DNA from: Bin87 sp965203855
Lineage (GTDB): Bacteria > Chloroflexota > Dehalococcoidia > Lucifugimonadales > UBA3495
Direction: 5' to 3'
Assembly: GCA_965203855.1 (NCBI GenBank)
Contig: CBDBDN010000008.1
Coordinates: 124,001 to 188,000 of the forward strand
Length of the DNA: 64,000 bases
Shown: positions 1 to 7,245 of the stretch, piece by piece
Layout of the letters: the number at the start of each line of letters is the position of its first letter
Position numbering within the stretch: position 1 is the stretch's first letter
Position numbers and translations under genes: made by a program
The notes under the pieces: generated by a model
What the model was told of the DNA's origin: nothing
Database searches by the model: none
Seen by the model: only the letters and a program-made list of their open reading frames with translations

Positions 1-1109
1 TCCGATACGGAGCGTTGCGGAATAAAATCCGGTTCAATCCCGCAATCCCGCAAAGCGCGCGCCGTTGCCGGGCCAATGGCGGCGATACTGGCGCCGGCGA
101 AATAGCGGGCGTCCAGCCCCAGCGTCCGCAAGCGTTCCCAAACATACTGCACGGCATTGACGCTGGCAAAGATAATCCACCGTCCGGGCCGGCCGGCGGA
201 TTCGGCAAGCGCAGCGTCCAGTTCGGCATAATCGTCCAAAGGGGCGATTTCTATTGACGGCAGTTCTACGGGTTCTGCGCCCAAGTCGGAGAGCAGCTCC
301 ACCAGGCGGGATGCTTGAGTGCGGGAACGGGTTACCAAAACCCGCTTGCCCCACAACGGGCGGCGGTCAAACCAGGCAATTTCATCCCGCAGTCCGGCCA
401 CCGCGCCGATGACGGCGATAACGGGGGCGGCGATGCCGGCATTCCGCCCCCGTTCCGCAATGTCCGCCAGCGTGCCGGATACTACCCGCTGGCGCGGCCA
501 GGTGCCCCATTGCACCAGGGCAGCGGGCGTAGTGGATGGCATACCGCTGGCCTGCAACACGGCGGCGATGCCGGGCAGCGCGGCCCAGCCCATCAGTGCC
601 ACAATCGTGCCGCCGGATTGGGCGAGGGCCGGCCAGTTAGTGGCGGTAGCGCCTTTGGACGGATCCTCGCTGCCGGTAACGATGGTTACCGATGTGGACA
701 GCCCCCGGTGCGTAACCGGGATGCCGGCGTAGGCCGCCGCCGCCACCGCCGAGGTTACGCCCGGCACGATTTCATAAGGAACGCCGGCGCGGGCCAAAGC
801 GATGGCCTCCTCGCCGCCGCGCCCAAACACGAAAGGATCGCCGCCTTTGAGACGAACTACGATATTGCCGGCCTGCCCCTCGGCGGCCAGCAAGGCATTG
901 ATTTCGGATTGCGACAGGGCCTGCCGGCCGCGTTCCTTGCCCACAAAGATGCGGCGGGCGGCGGGCGGCGCCAAGTCCAGCAGCGCCGGAGAGAGCAGGC
1001 GGTCGTACACCACAACATCGGCAGACGCCAACGCCTGCGCGCCCTTGACGGTAAGCAGGCCGGGGTCGCCGGGGCCGGCGCCAACAAGATAGACTTTGCC
1101 AGTGTGCAT
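1..1109 (-). CDS. cobA-hemD: Uroporphyrinogen-III C-methyltransferase / uroporphyrinogen-III synthase fusion (CobA-HemD), 3' end beyond window
   Basis: The N-terminal half (about residues 1-245) is a SUMT domain, which methylates uroporphyrinogen III to precorrin-2. Visible motifs are VGAGPGDPGLLT at the start, GGDPFVFGRGGEE, and HRGLSTSVTIVTGSE. The reading frame continues without a stop into a HemD domain (RVLVTRSRTQASRLVELLSDLGAEP region, then FASVNAVQYVWERL), which closes hydroxymethylbilane to uroporphyrinogen III. The frame is still open at base 1, so the C terminus lies outside the window. The ATG at 1109 begins MHTGKVYLVGAG, the normal start of the family. It is the most distal visible gene of the leftward tetrapyrrole cluster, and a nuclease gene separates it from hemC. 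The fusion supplies two consecutive activities that push flux toward siroheme. Confidence 0.93.
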   Translation of the reverse strand, partial: MHTGKVYLVGAGPGDPGLLTVKGAQALASADVVVYDRLLSPALLDLAPPAARRIFVGKERGRQALSQSEINALLAAEGQAGNIVVRLKGGDPFVFGRGGEEAIALARAGVPYEIVPGVTSAVAAAAYAGIPVTHRGLSTSVTIVTGSEDPSKGATATNWPALAQSGGTIVALMGWAALPGIAAVLQASGMPSTTPAALVQWGTWPRQRVVSGTLADIAERGRNAGIAAPVIAVIGAVAGLRDEIAWFDRRPLWGKRVLVTRSRTQASRLVELLSDLGAEPVELPSIEIAPLDDYAELDAALAESAGRPGRWIIFASVNAVQYVWERLRTLGLDARYFAGASIAAIGPATARALRDCGIEPDFIPQRSVS

Positions 1110-1509
1110 AATTTCCACTTACCGGATTCGGTTTTGCGTCGGCGAATAGTTGCGACAGGATAGACAAAACGAGCGATTATGCCGTATATTAGCATCAAGT
1201 TACTGACCGGTCTGTTCTCTGCGTAGCGGAGGGCAGGCCCCGGCGAATCGGCAGTATGGGGCCGTCTCCTGCGTAGCGGGGGCACGGCCCCTTTATAATG
1301 TCGCTATGCAACGCTACAAGCCCATCCATTGCAGTGTTCGCCTTTTCGGTACGCCGCAGTTTAGCATCGATGATGCAACTATCGGGTTTGACAATTCACT
1401 ATTGAGCATAGTAAGGTGAAAATGGTACTGAGCCGGTGATAAGAGGCCCGGGGCCTCTTTCGATGAGAGTTGGCCGCTCTCGCTAAAAAATCGGATAGCC
1501 GGCTCACTG
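1110..1509. other. Intergenic region with two near-repeats and a mini-ORF
   Basis: This 400-base gap holds two related segments, both reading CTGCGTAGCGG or a close variant followed by a GC-rich palindrome (about 1220-1245 and 1269-1291). A TATAAT box at 1294-1299 lies just ahead of a 37-codon open frame on the + strand (1306-1419, MQRYKPIHCSVRLFG...). That frame has no ribosome-binding site and no recognisable homology. A perfect TTGACA at 1388-1393 has only a weak -10 partner (TAAGGT, 18 bases away). No gene here can be supported with confidence. Confidence 0.4.
1441..1459. terminator. Bidirectional hairpin after the nuclease gene
   Basis: Perfect 8 bp inverted repeat AAGAGGCC / GGCCTCTT with a 3-base loop, about 50 bases beyond the stop of the leftward nuclease gene. 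Short T runs follow on both strands (TTTC on +, TTATC on -). It probably ends the nuclease transcript. Confidence 0.5.
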
Positions 1510-1962
1510 TTAGTTCACTTTTTTAGCGGCCGATCTTTGCTCGTCATACTCCCATATTTCTACGCCGTCCGGTATCAGATGGCCGTGGGTTTTGACATAG
1601 TATTCCGCCAAGGTTGCATCCCGTTTTGCGCTGTGATCCCGTATGACAAACAAAATTTTCCTGTACTTGCGCGGTGCTAGATAGAAATAGAACATCGCTT
1701 CATTCCAAACTGTCATTTTGGCGCTGGGGGCGTTGTCACGCGCTGTCCATCTGTGAGACTTGCATTCAACCAGCACAGGCGGGCAGCTAGATCCCAAATC
1801 AAACTTGTGTTCTTTTATGACAGAAAGTCCGATTTTTACCCCGTATCCTTTGTCGAGTTCAATACTGTTTTGCCGACGAAAGTAATTTTGGGCGACAGTC
1901 TCAAAATCTTTGCCCACGTGAGCATTCGATATTGAGCCTTGCCTCTGATAGTTGTTCACCAT
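1510..1962 (-). CDS. PD-(D/E)XK nuclease-like protein, putative orphan restriction-type endonuclease
   Basis: A 150-residue protein. The segment KFDLGSSCPPVLVECKSHRW fits the PD-(D/E)XK core: an Asp on the first strand, then V-E-C-K on the next strand as the (D/E)XK half. Many small type II-like restriction enzymes and Holliday-junction-type nucleases have this arrangement, but the exact family is not recognisable. A GTG lies further upstream at 1971; the ATG at 1962 is preferred because GAGGTG sits six bases before it. The gene is clearly more AT-rich than its neighbours, with AAA/ATT-rich codons, and it interrupts the hemC to cobA-hemD succession, which suggests recent transfer. No cognate methyltransferase is adjacent. 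Confidence 0.6.
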   Translation of the reverse strand: MVNNYQRQGSISNAHVGKDFETVAQNYFRRQNSIELDKGYGVKIGLSVIKEHKFDLGSSCPPVLVECKSHRWTARDNAPSAKMTVWNEAMFYFYLAPRKYRKILFVIRDHSAKRDATLAEYYVKTHGHLIPDGVEIWEYDEQRSAAKKVN

Positions 1963-2004
1963 GAGATTCACCTCATTTGTCGGAGAATTGAGCGTTATCC
2001 GAAA

Positions 2005-2997
2005 TTATCCGTCCAACAGGCGGCTTGCCCCTTGCGTCCGCAATTCGTCCCACGCCGCCATCGCCAAATCCTCCGGGGCCGCCGCATCCCCCGCTACCGT
2101 AGCCCGGTACGCTGCTGACCCGTCGGGCGCGGAGATGAAAACAGTCAAGCGGAGCCGTGCTTCAGGGGTGCGGCCGTCAGCCGCCACCGCATAGGCGCCT
2201 ACCGGAACTTGGCAGCCGCCGCCCAGCGCTTGCAGGAATGCGCGCTCCGCTGATACCGCCGCCGCCGTCGGTTCGTGATGCGCGGCGGCTACTATGCTTC
2301 GCATCCGGTCATCGGCGGCGCGGATTTCTACCGCCATTGCGCCCTGGCCGGGCGGCGGCACGAACTCCTCAGTAGGCAGGTATTCGGTGATGGCGTCGGA
2401 CAAGCCCAGCCGCAGCAGGCCGGCCGCCGCCAGGATGGCGCCGTCGCATTCGTCGCCGGCCGCCTTGCGGAGGCGGGTTTCCACATTGCCGCGGAGCGGC
2501 GCGATTTGCAAGTCGGGCCGCCGGGCGGCAAGCTGCGCGGCGCGGCGCGGGCTGCTGGTGCCGATGCGTCCGCCGGACGGAAAATCGGCCAGCGTTACGC
2601 CGAGATGGGTTGCCAGCGCATCGCGCGGGTCAGCCCGTTCCAGCACCGCGCCGATGGCCATACCGTCGGGCAGCACAGTGGGCATATCCTTGAGGCTGTG
2701 CACTGCCAGGTCAATATCGCCGGTTTCCAGCCGGCGTTCAATTTCTTTGACGAAAACGCCCAGACCCATGCCGGCCAGCGGCGCAGTGCGGTTGGCATCG
2801 CCCTGCGTCGTAACGGTTACCGTCTCAAATACCAAATCAGGATGCGCCGCCCGCAGCGTATCCAGCGTCAGCTCGGTCTGGATGATGGCCAGGCGGCTGC
2901 CGCGCGTGCCGACCTTAATGACGGCGCCGGGCTTGTCACCGGCGGCCACGATTACGATTACCGATGTTGCCGCCGGCGCCGTTGCCGGCATTGGCAT
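2005..2997 (-). CDS. hemC: Hydroxymethylbilane synthase (porphobilinogen deaminase)
   Basis: Joins four porphobilinogen units into hydroxymethylbilane in the cytosol. Diagnostic segments are KVGTRGSRLAIIQTE near the N terminus, FVKEIERRLETGDIDLAVHSLKDMPT (active-site Asp region), GTSSPRRAAQL, RGNVETRLRK, and GGGCQVPVGAYA, whose Cys carries the dipyrromethane cofactor. Length is about 330 residues, slightly above the usual 310, because of a short hydrophobic Ala/Val-rich N-terminal stretch. The ATG at 2997 overlaps the end of hemA by 62 bases and has GGAA upstream. A GTG at 2949 would give a more typical N terminus but lacks a ribosome-binding site. It is translationally coupled to hemA in the leftward operon. 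Confidence 0.93.
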   Translation of the reverse strand: MPMPATAPAATSVIVIVAAGDKPGAVIKVGTRGSRLAIIQTELTLDTLRAAHPDLVFETVTVTTQGDANRTAPLAGMGLGVFVKEIERRLETGDIDLAVHSLKDMPTVLPDGMAIGAVLERADPRDALATHLGVTLADFPSGGRIGTSSPRRAAQLAARRPDLQIAPLRGNVETRLRKAAGDECDGAILAAAGLLRLGLSDAITEYLPTEEFVPPPGQGAMAVEIRAADDRMRSIVAAAHHEPTAAAVSAERAFLQALGGGCQVPVGAYAVAADGRTPEARLRLTVFISAPDGSAAYRATVAGDAAAPEDLAMAAWDELRTQGASRLLDG

Positions 2998-4255
2998 TTG
3001 AGTGGAGTTCCGGGGCAAAGAGCTGCCGCGCTGCCGAATACAATGCCGCGCTGTCGCCGGCCCGCAGCGCCGCAGTAGGCTGATGCAGCAGCTTTTTGAC
3101 CAGCGCATTCGTCATTGCATCGAGCCGGGCCGCCAGCTCGCCGTCAGCGTCCGCTTGCAGCATCTTGAGCGTGCGGGCCACTTCCTGCCGGCGCACCGCT
3201 TCGGCCCGCTGGCGCATCGCAACGACCAGTTCCAGCGTATCCGACGAATTCCAGCGTTCTACGAACCGCGTCCATTCCTCGTCAATGATGTCGGAGGCCG
3301 TCCGAATTTCGGCGTTGCGGGAATCCAGCGCGATTTCCGAAACCTGGCTCAGAGCGTCAATGTCATACAGGCGGGCGTCATCCCGCTGGCCAATGGCCGG
3401 GTCAATATCGCGGGGTACGGCAATGTCTATAAACAGCAGCGGGGCGGCGGCATTACGCATTCGGGCGGCGGCGGCCATCATTGCGGCGTCAACAATGTAG
3501 CCGGGCGAGCCGGTGCTGCTGATTACCAGATCGGCGTCGGCCAAGGCGTACTCCAGGCCGTCAAAGGGTATGGCAACGCCGCCCAGCTGCTGCGCCAGGT
3601 CGGCGGCGCGCCACTCGGTGCGGTTGGCGACGGCAATCCGCCGGACGCCGGCGTCAGACAAAGCGCGGGCCACCATCCGGCCGGCATCGCCAGCGCCGAT
3701 GATCAGGGCGCGCCGGTCGTCCAGGCGGTCAAAGAGGCCGCGCGCCAGCTGCACGGCGGCCCGGCTTACCGACCGGGAATGCCGGCCGATGTCGGTTTCC
3801 CGATGGATGCGTCGGCCGGCCCGCAGCGCGCTGTGGAATACCCGCGTCAACGGACTTTGGGCGTACCCGGACTGGCTGGCCGTGCTGAATGCGGCGCGCA
3901 CCTGCCCCAAAATCTGCCGCTCGCCCGCAATCATCGACTCCAGGCCGCCGGCTACCCGGAACAGATGATGCACGCAGTCGCTTTCCCATACCTGGTACAG
4001 ATGCCGTTCCAGTTCCGCGCCCTCAACGCCGGAGTAAGCAATTAGAAAATCGCCAACCCGACCGGCCAGGCCGATGTCGTCCCGGTCGTAGGCATAAACT
4101 TCGGTGCGGTTGCAGGTGGACAGGATGACCGACTGCGGCACATAGTCGGCGAGCTGCGCCAGCGCGGCGGGCAGCTGCTCCCGCTCCACGCTGAGCCGTT
4201 CCCGCAGTTCCACCGGCGCAGTGCGATGGTCCAATCCCAGGGCCAGCAGGCTCAA
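2936..4255 (-). CDS. hemA: Glutamyl-tRNA reductase
   Basis: Reduces glutamyl-tRNA(Glu) to glutamate-1-semialdehyde with NADPH, the first committed step of C5-pathway tetrapyrrole synthesis. The protein opens with LSLLALGLDHRTAPVELRERL. It contains the catalytic Cys in LSTCNRTEVYA, the ESMIAGERQILGQV segment, a Rossmann motif (IIGAGDAGRMVARAL) and the C-terminal helical dimerisation domain. A TTG at 4255 is chosen as start: it overlaps the upstream stop as TTGA, and GGAGG lies seven bases before it. The result is 439 residues, normal for the family. A longer in-frame extension upstream only reads through the preceding gene. Confidence 0.95.
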   Translation of the reverse strand: MSLLALGLDHRTAPVELRERLSVEREQLPAALAQLADYVPQSVILSTCNRTEVYAYDRDDIGLAGRVGDFLIAYSGVEGAELERHLYQVWESDCVHHLFRVAGGLESMIAGERQILGQVRAAFSTASQSGYAQSPLTRVFHSALRAGRRIHRETDIGRHSRSVSRAAVQLARGLFDRLDDRRALIIGAGDAGRMVARALSDAGVRRIAVANRTEWRAADLAQQLGGVAIPFDGLEYALADADLVISSTGSPGYIVDAAMMAAAARMRNAAAPLLFIDIAVPRDIDPAIGQRDDARLYDIDALSQVSEIALDSRNAEIRTASDIIDEEWTRFVERWNSSDTLELVVAMRQRAEAVRRQEVARTLKMLQADADGELAARLDAMTNALVKKLLHQPTAALRAGDSAALYSAARQLFAPELHSNANAGNGAGGNIGNRNRGRR

Positions 4256-4971
4256 TTTACGGCCTCCGCAGCGCGCATGGCGGCGCGTTTGGCGCAGCCG
4301 CCGGGCTGGCACCGGGTCAAATCGGAACACATCTCCGATATGCCGTTGTCTTGCAGCTGTTCCAGAATGATGGCAGCGGCGGCATCGTTGTCGCCCCGAC
4401 GCGCCAGTTCCAGCAAGTCCTCCGTGATGACGCACTGCCAGCGGGTCGGGTCAATGACGGCGCGCTTTTCCTTGATGACGCGGCGCGCCTGCCCCAGGGC
4501 GTCGGCCAAGTCGGCCCACTTGAGGGCGGGCGCATCGGTAAGAGTTTCACGCATCTTGCGGGCCAGGGCCGGGCTGGCGCCGCCCGTAGATATGGCCAGC
4601 GTAACGGGGTCGCGGCGCACGATGGACGGAGCGATAAAAGTGCACTGGTCGGGGTCGTCAACCACATTCAGCAGCACGCCTTTGTCCTCGGCCTCCTCGT
4701 AAATCTGGCGATTGACGTGCCAGACATTGGTAGCGGCCACGGCGATGAATGCGCCGTCTAGGTCGCCGGGGCGGTATTCCCGTTCCAGCCAGGCAACCTG
4801 GCCGCGCTGGGCGGCGCGCTTGATGCCGTCGGTAGCCTGCGGGCTGATGATGGTAATGCTGGCGCCCGCGTCGCGCAGGGCGGCAATTTTGCCTTGCGCG
4901 ATAGCGCCGCCGCCCAGAATTACGCAGGACTTGCCGGCCAGATTGAGATAGACGGGGTAGTATTCGGGCAT
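4252..4971 (-). CDS. Precorrin-2 dehydrogenase / sirohydrochlorin ferrochelatase (CysG N-terminal type, Met8-like)
   Basis: Oxidises precorrin-2 with NAD+ and inserts iron to give siroheme. The N-terminal Rossmann domain begins MPEYYPVYLNLAGKSCVILGGGAIAQGKIAAL. It is followed by FIAVAATNVWHVNRQIYEEA, NVVDDPDQCTFIAPSIVRRDPVTLAISTGGASPALARKMRE and the helical chelatase region. At 239 residues it matches stand-alone Met8/CysG-N proteins. It ends with several Cys residues (ISEMCSDLTRCQPGGC), an unusual tail that might bind metal. The ATG at 4971 matches the family start; longer frames run into repeat DNA. It overlaps hemA by four bases. Confidence 0.9.
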   Translation of the reverse strand: MPEYYPVYLNLAGKSCVILGGGAIAQGKIAALRDAGASITIISPQATDGIKRAAQRGQVAWLEREYRPGDLDGAFIAVAATNVWHVNRQIYEEAEDKGVLLNVVDDPDQCTFIAPSIVRRDPVTLAISTGGASPALARKMRETLTDAPALKWADLADALGQARRVIKEKRAVIDPTRWQCVITEDLLELARRGDNDAAAAIILEQLQDNGISEMCSDLTRCQPGGCAKRAAMRAAEAVN

Positions 4972-5095
4972 CGTTTGTTTCAACCTTGCATCGGGTTTGC
5001 GGAGAGCAGAAAGCGGAGGATGGTTCACAGAGTGTGCAGTCCAATTACGATTTGCCGCAGTACGGCGTACGTTTTCGTCATTCCAATACTCCAAC

Positions 5096-5192
5096 CGTCA
5101 TTCCGGCGCAAGCCGGAATCTATGGTTGCCGGTTCTACTACCGTAATGGCGGATATGGCGCTGGATTCCGGCTTTCGCCGGAATGACGGTGA
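5096..5192. repeat. MITE-like palindromic element, copy 1
   Basis: Two hairpins (ATTCCGGCGCAAGCCGGAAT and ATTCCGGCTTTCGCCGGAAT) flank a 45-50 base centre beginning TCTATGGTTGCCGG. The same layout recurs at 15208-15320 and, inverted, at 43072-43170. The element lies between ahbAB and the siroheme synthase gene inside the leftward operon. Confidence 0.85.
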
Positions 5193-5205
5193 ATTTGACG
5201 CCCCC

Positions 5206-6294
5206 CTAGTCGGCAACGGCAGCCGGTTCCGCCAGGGCTTCGGCTTGCTCGGCGCTGTCCCAGAACCGTTCGTAATCCTCTACGAAGTAGCGCACCCGCG
5301 TTTTCTTGTATTCACGAGTGCTGTACAGCAGCAGGTTGTCGCTGATGCCGGTGGCCCGGGCGATTTCCCGGCCAATCTCCTCGCATTCATCGCGGGTAGG
5401 GGCGTGCACCATCGTGAAATGGCTGTACTGCCAGTCGGGGAAAGTAGGCCGCTCGTAGCAGTGCGTAACGGCGGCGTGTTCCGCCATAATCATACCCACT
5501 TCCTCGGCGCGTTCCGGCGGCACTTTCCAGACAATCATCGCATTGGCGCGGAACCCGGAGCGGCGATGATACAGCACGGCGCTGTACCGGCGCATCAGCT
5601 TGCGTTCCTGATATTCGCCGAGCTGGGCGAAAAGCTGCGGCACCGACAAGCCCAGCCGCCCCGCCATTGCGTCAAAAGGACGCGTTACCAGCGGCAGATC
5701 CTCCTGGGCTTCCCGGATGACGGTTTTGTCCCACTCGGTGATTTCCTGGGCCTGGTTCCAGTCGCTGGCCGGCCGGCGCTGCTGCCCGATGCCGTCCGGG
5801 CTGTAGTTGTAAGCGTCGCTGCGGCGTTTGACCATATCAAAGTTGACGCCAATCTTGAAAAAGCGGATGGTCGGCATAATGCGGAACTCAATGGCGCCGG
5901 TCTGCTGCGCCATCCAGCGCACCGTGGCATCCAAGTCGCCGTCCGGCGGCACCGCCAGGGTGAACCACAGGTTATAGTAAGAGCCTTCCCGCGCATAGTT
6001 GTGGCTGACGCCGGGATGCCGGTTGATAAAAACGGCGCCGTCATGCAAATCGGCGGCGGCATAGGCGAATGCCACCAGCGTCGTCTTGTAGCCCAGCCGA
6101 CGGGTGTCAAAGATGGCGCTGATCTGGCGCACCACATTCTGCCGTTTCAGTTCGGCCAGGCGTTCCAGTACATCGGCTTCGGCGATGCCCAGCTGCTCGG
6201 CAACTTCCCGATACGGTTCCGCGCTGACCGGAAAGTCGCTCTGGATGATGTTGAGCAGCTTGCGATCGGTAATGTCCATCGTTTCGGCGGTCAT
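5206..6294 (-). CDS. ahbAB: Siroheme decarboxylase, fused AhbA-AhbB (AsnC/Lrp-fold tandem)
   Basis: Two consecutive AsnC/Lrp-type units (about residues 6-165 and 185-345) form one 362-residue chain, as in fused AhbA/AhbB or NirDL proteins. Each unit has a winged-helix start (DRKLLNIIQSDFPVSAEPY and DKTVIREAQEDLPLVTRPF) and a ferredoxin-like half with His/Arg-rich stretches (HPGVSHNYARE, AAVTHCYERP). Such proteins decarboxylate siroheme to didecarboxysiroheme rather than acting as transcription factors. The neighbouring siroheme genes support this. Its ATG overlaps the stop of the upstream regulator by four bases, and AGGAG precedes it. AhbC and AhbD radical-SAM partners are not in this window, so the end product (heme via siroheme, or heme d1) cannot be decided here. 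Confidence 0.85.
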   Translation of the reverse strand: MTAETMDITDRKLLNIIQSDFPVSAEPYREVAEQLGIAEADVLERLAELKRQNVVRQISAIFDTRRLGYKTTLVAFAYAAADLHDGAVFINRHPGVSHNYAREGSYYNLWFTLAVPPDGDLDATVRWMAQQTGAIEFRIMPTIRFFKIGVNFDMVKRRSDAYNYSPDGIGQQRRPASDWNQAQEITEWDKTVIREAQEDLPLVTRPFDAMAGRLGLSVPQLFAQLGEYQERKLMRRYSAVLYHRRSGFRANAMIVWKVPPERAEEVGMIMAEHAAVTHCYERPTFPDWQYSHFTMVHAPTRDECEEIGREIARATGISDNLLLYSTREYKKTRVRYFVEDYERFWDSAEQAEALAEPAAVAD

Positions 6295-6980
6295 TTTGCT
6301 CCTCTTATACTAGCCGGAGCCGATGCCGGCGCCGGGCCGGTTCGGTTGGCGTCAGCGGCGCGGTCGGGCAAACGGGCGGCGTAAGCGTCCACCAATCCCA
6401 GCAGCACCCGGTCGGATATTTCAACTACCTGGCGCAGGCGTTCCGGCGGCACCGCCTCCACGACAGCCTGCCGGAAAAACAGGAACGCCTGCACGCTGTC
6501 GGACAAGGATACGGAACGATCGGCCATTTCGGCGCCGTATTCGTGGCCCAGCATATGGCTTTCGGACAGCGTTTCGCCTTTGCGGCGACCCCGTCCGGCC
6601 AATCCGTCCTGCACCAGCAGCGAGAGCAGCCGGCGCCCAAAGAGGCGCATCCGGTCGCGCCCTTCCGCCTGAAAGCCTTCCATCCAGGTCTGCGCCGCCG
6701 GATCCAGCTGCCCCAGCTTGCGGCGAATGCGGCGCAGCGCCAGTTCCTCGGAATCTGGAGCCGCAGAGGCAACGGCGTGGGCATGGCCGCCGCCGGGCGC
6801 GCCGTGCAGCAGTTCCTCCACATCCTCGCGCAGAAAGCGGCGATGCCCGCCGGGAGTGCGATAGACGGGCAGCCGGCCCCGATCGGCCCACTGCCGCAGG
6901 GTAGCCTCGTTCACATCCAAAGTGCGGCTGACTTCGCCCAAGGACATCCAGCGGGATATGTTTTGCGTGCCGGCAGTCAT
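6291..6980 (-). CDS. MerR-family helix-turn-helix regulator of the tetrapyrrole operon
   Basis: The N-terminal 60 residues are a MerR/excisionase-type winged helix: SLGEVSRTLDVNEATLRQWADRGRLPVYRTPGGHRRFLREDVEELL. The remaining 160 residues are a helical domain (LGQLDPAAQTWMEGF, RRLLSLLVQDGL, SVSLSDSVQAFLFFRQAVVEAV) with no obvious cofactor site. It could sense a tetrapyrrole or metal, but nothing in the sequence proves this. It is the first gene of the leftward operon and overlaps ahbAB by four bases. The ATG at 6980 is preferred over a TTG three bases upstream. A palindrome eight bases upstream of the start is a likely autoregulatory operator. Confidence 0.8.
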   Translation of the reverse strand: MTAGTQNISRWMSLGEVSRTLDVNEATLRQWADRGRLPVYRTPGGHRRFLREDVEELLHGAPGGGHAHAVASAAPDSEELALRRIRRKLGQLDPAAQTWMEGFQAEGRDRMRLFGRRLLSLLVQDGLAGRGRRKGETLSESHMLGHEYGAEMADRSVSLSDSVQAFLFFRQAVVEAVPPERLRQVVEISDRVLLGLVDAYAARLPDRAADANRTGPAPASAPASIRGAK

Positions 6981-6987
6981 CAAAACC

Positions 6988-7003
6988 TGTAGATTTCTCT
7001 ACA
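6988..7003. promoter_or_regulatory. Candidate operator palindrome for the adjacent MerR-type regulator
   Basis: Perfect inverted repeat TGTAGA-tttc-TCTACA. It lies between the predicted transcription start (about 7014) and the regulator ATG at 6980, where a bound regulator would block its own operon. Confidence 0.55.
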
Positions 7004-7021
7004 ATTCGCAACGCGATAGAG

Positions 7022-7049
7022 ATTTTACGATGAAAATGTAGCACATCAA
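7022..7049 (-). promoter_or_regulatory. Promoter of the tetrapyrrole operon
   Basis: On the minus strand TTGATG (7049-7044) and TAAAAT (7027-7022) are separated by 16 bases. Transcription would begin near 7014, about 35 bases before the regulator start. Confidence 0.55.
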
Positions 7050-7107
7050 CGGGTCCGCGTCAATCATCCGGGGGAGATTTCGGGCGGCGCCGCCACATCT
7101 GGCGTTC

Positions 7108-7136
7108 TTTACATAAACTGCCAGTGCGGTTATAGT
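7108..7136 (+). promoter_or_regulatory. Divergent rightward promoter
   Basis: TTTACA (7108-7113) and TATAGT (7131-7136) with a 17-base spacer. It points away from the tetrapyrrole operon toward the short open frame at 7165. Confidence 0.5.
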
Positions 7137-7164
7137 CGGATTATCCCCAGCCCGGAGGCTCCGC

Positions 7165-7242
7165 ATGGCCCGCCCGCGCGCTGATAATCACGACTCCGCT
7201 GCCCGTATTGCGGTTCCAACCGGATGCGCCATGACGGGTTGA
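7165..7242 (+). pseudogene. Truncated 25-codon frame resembling the start of a TetR-type regulator
   Basis: GGAGG seven bases upstream and a good promoter precede an ATG that encodes MARPRADNHDSAARIAVP and stops after 25 codons. The MARPR(S/A)DN... opening is common at the N terminus of TetR-family regulators. The frame ends four bases before the stop codon of the convergent type IIG enzyme. I infer that insertion of the restriction-modification gene removed the rest of an older gene, but 25 residues are too few to prove it. Confidence 0.3.
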
Positions 7243-7245
7243 AGT

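Noticed and set aside
1306..1419. 37-codon frame after a TATAAT box as a leaderless gene
   Set aside because: No -35 element, no homology and no conservation evidence; mentioned only as part of the gap.
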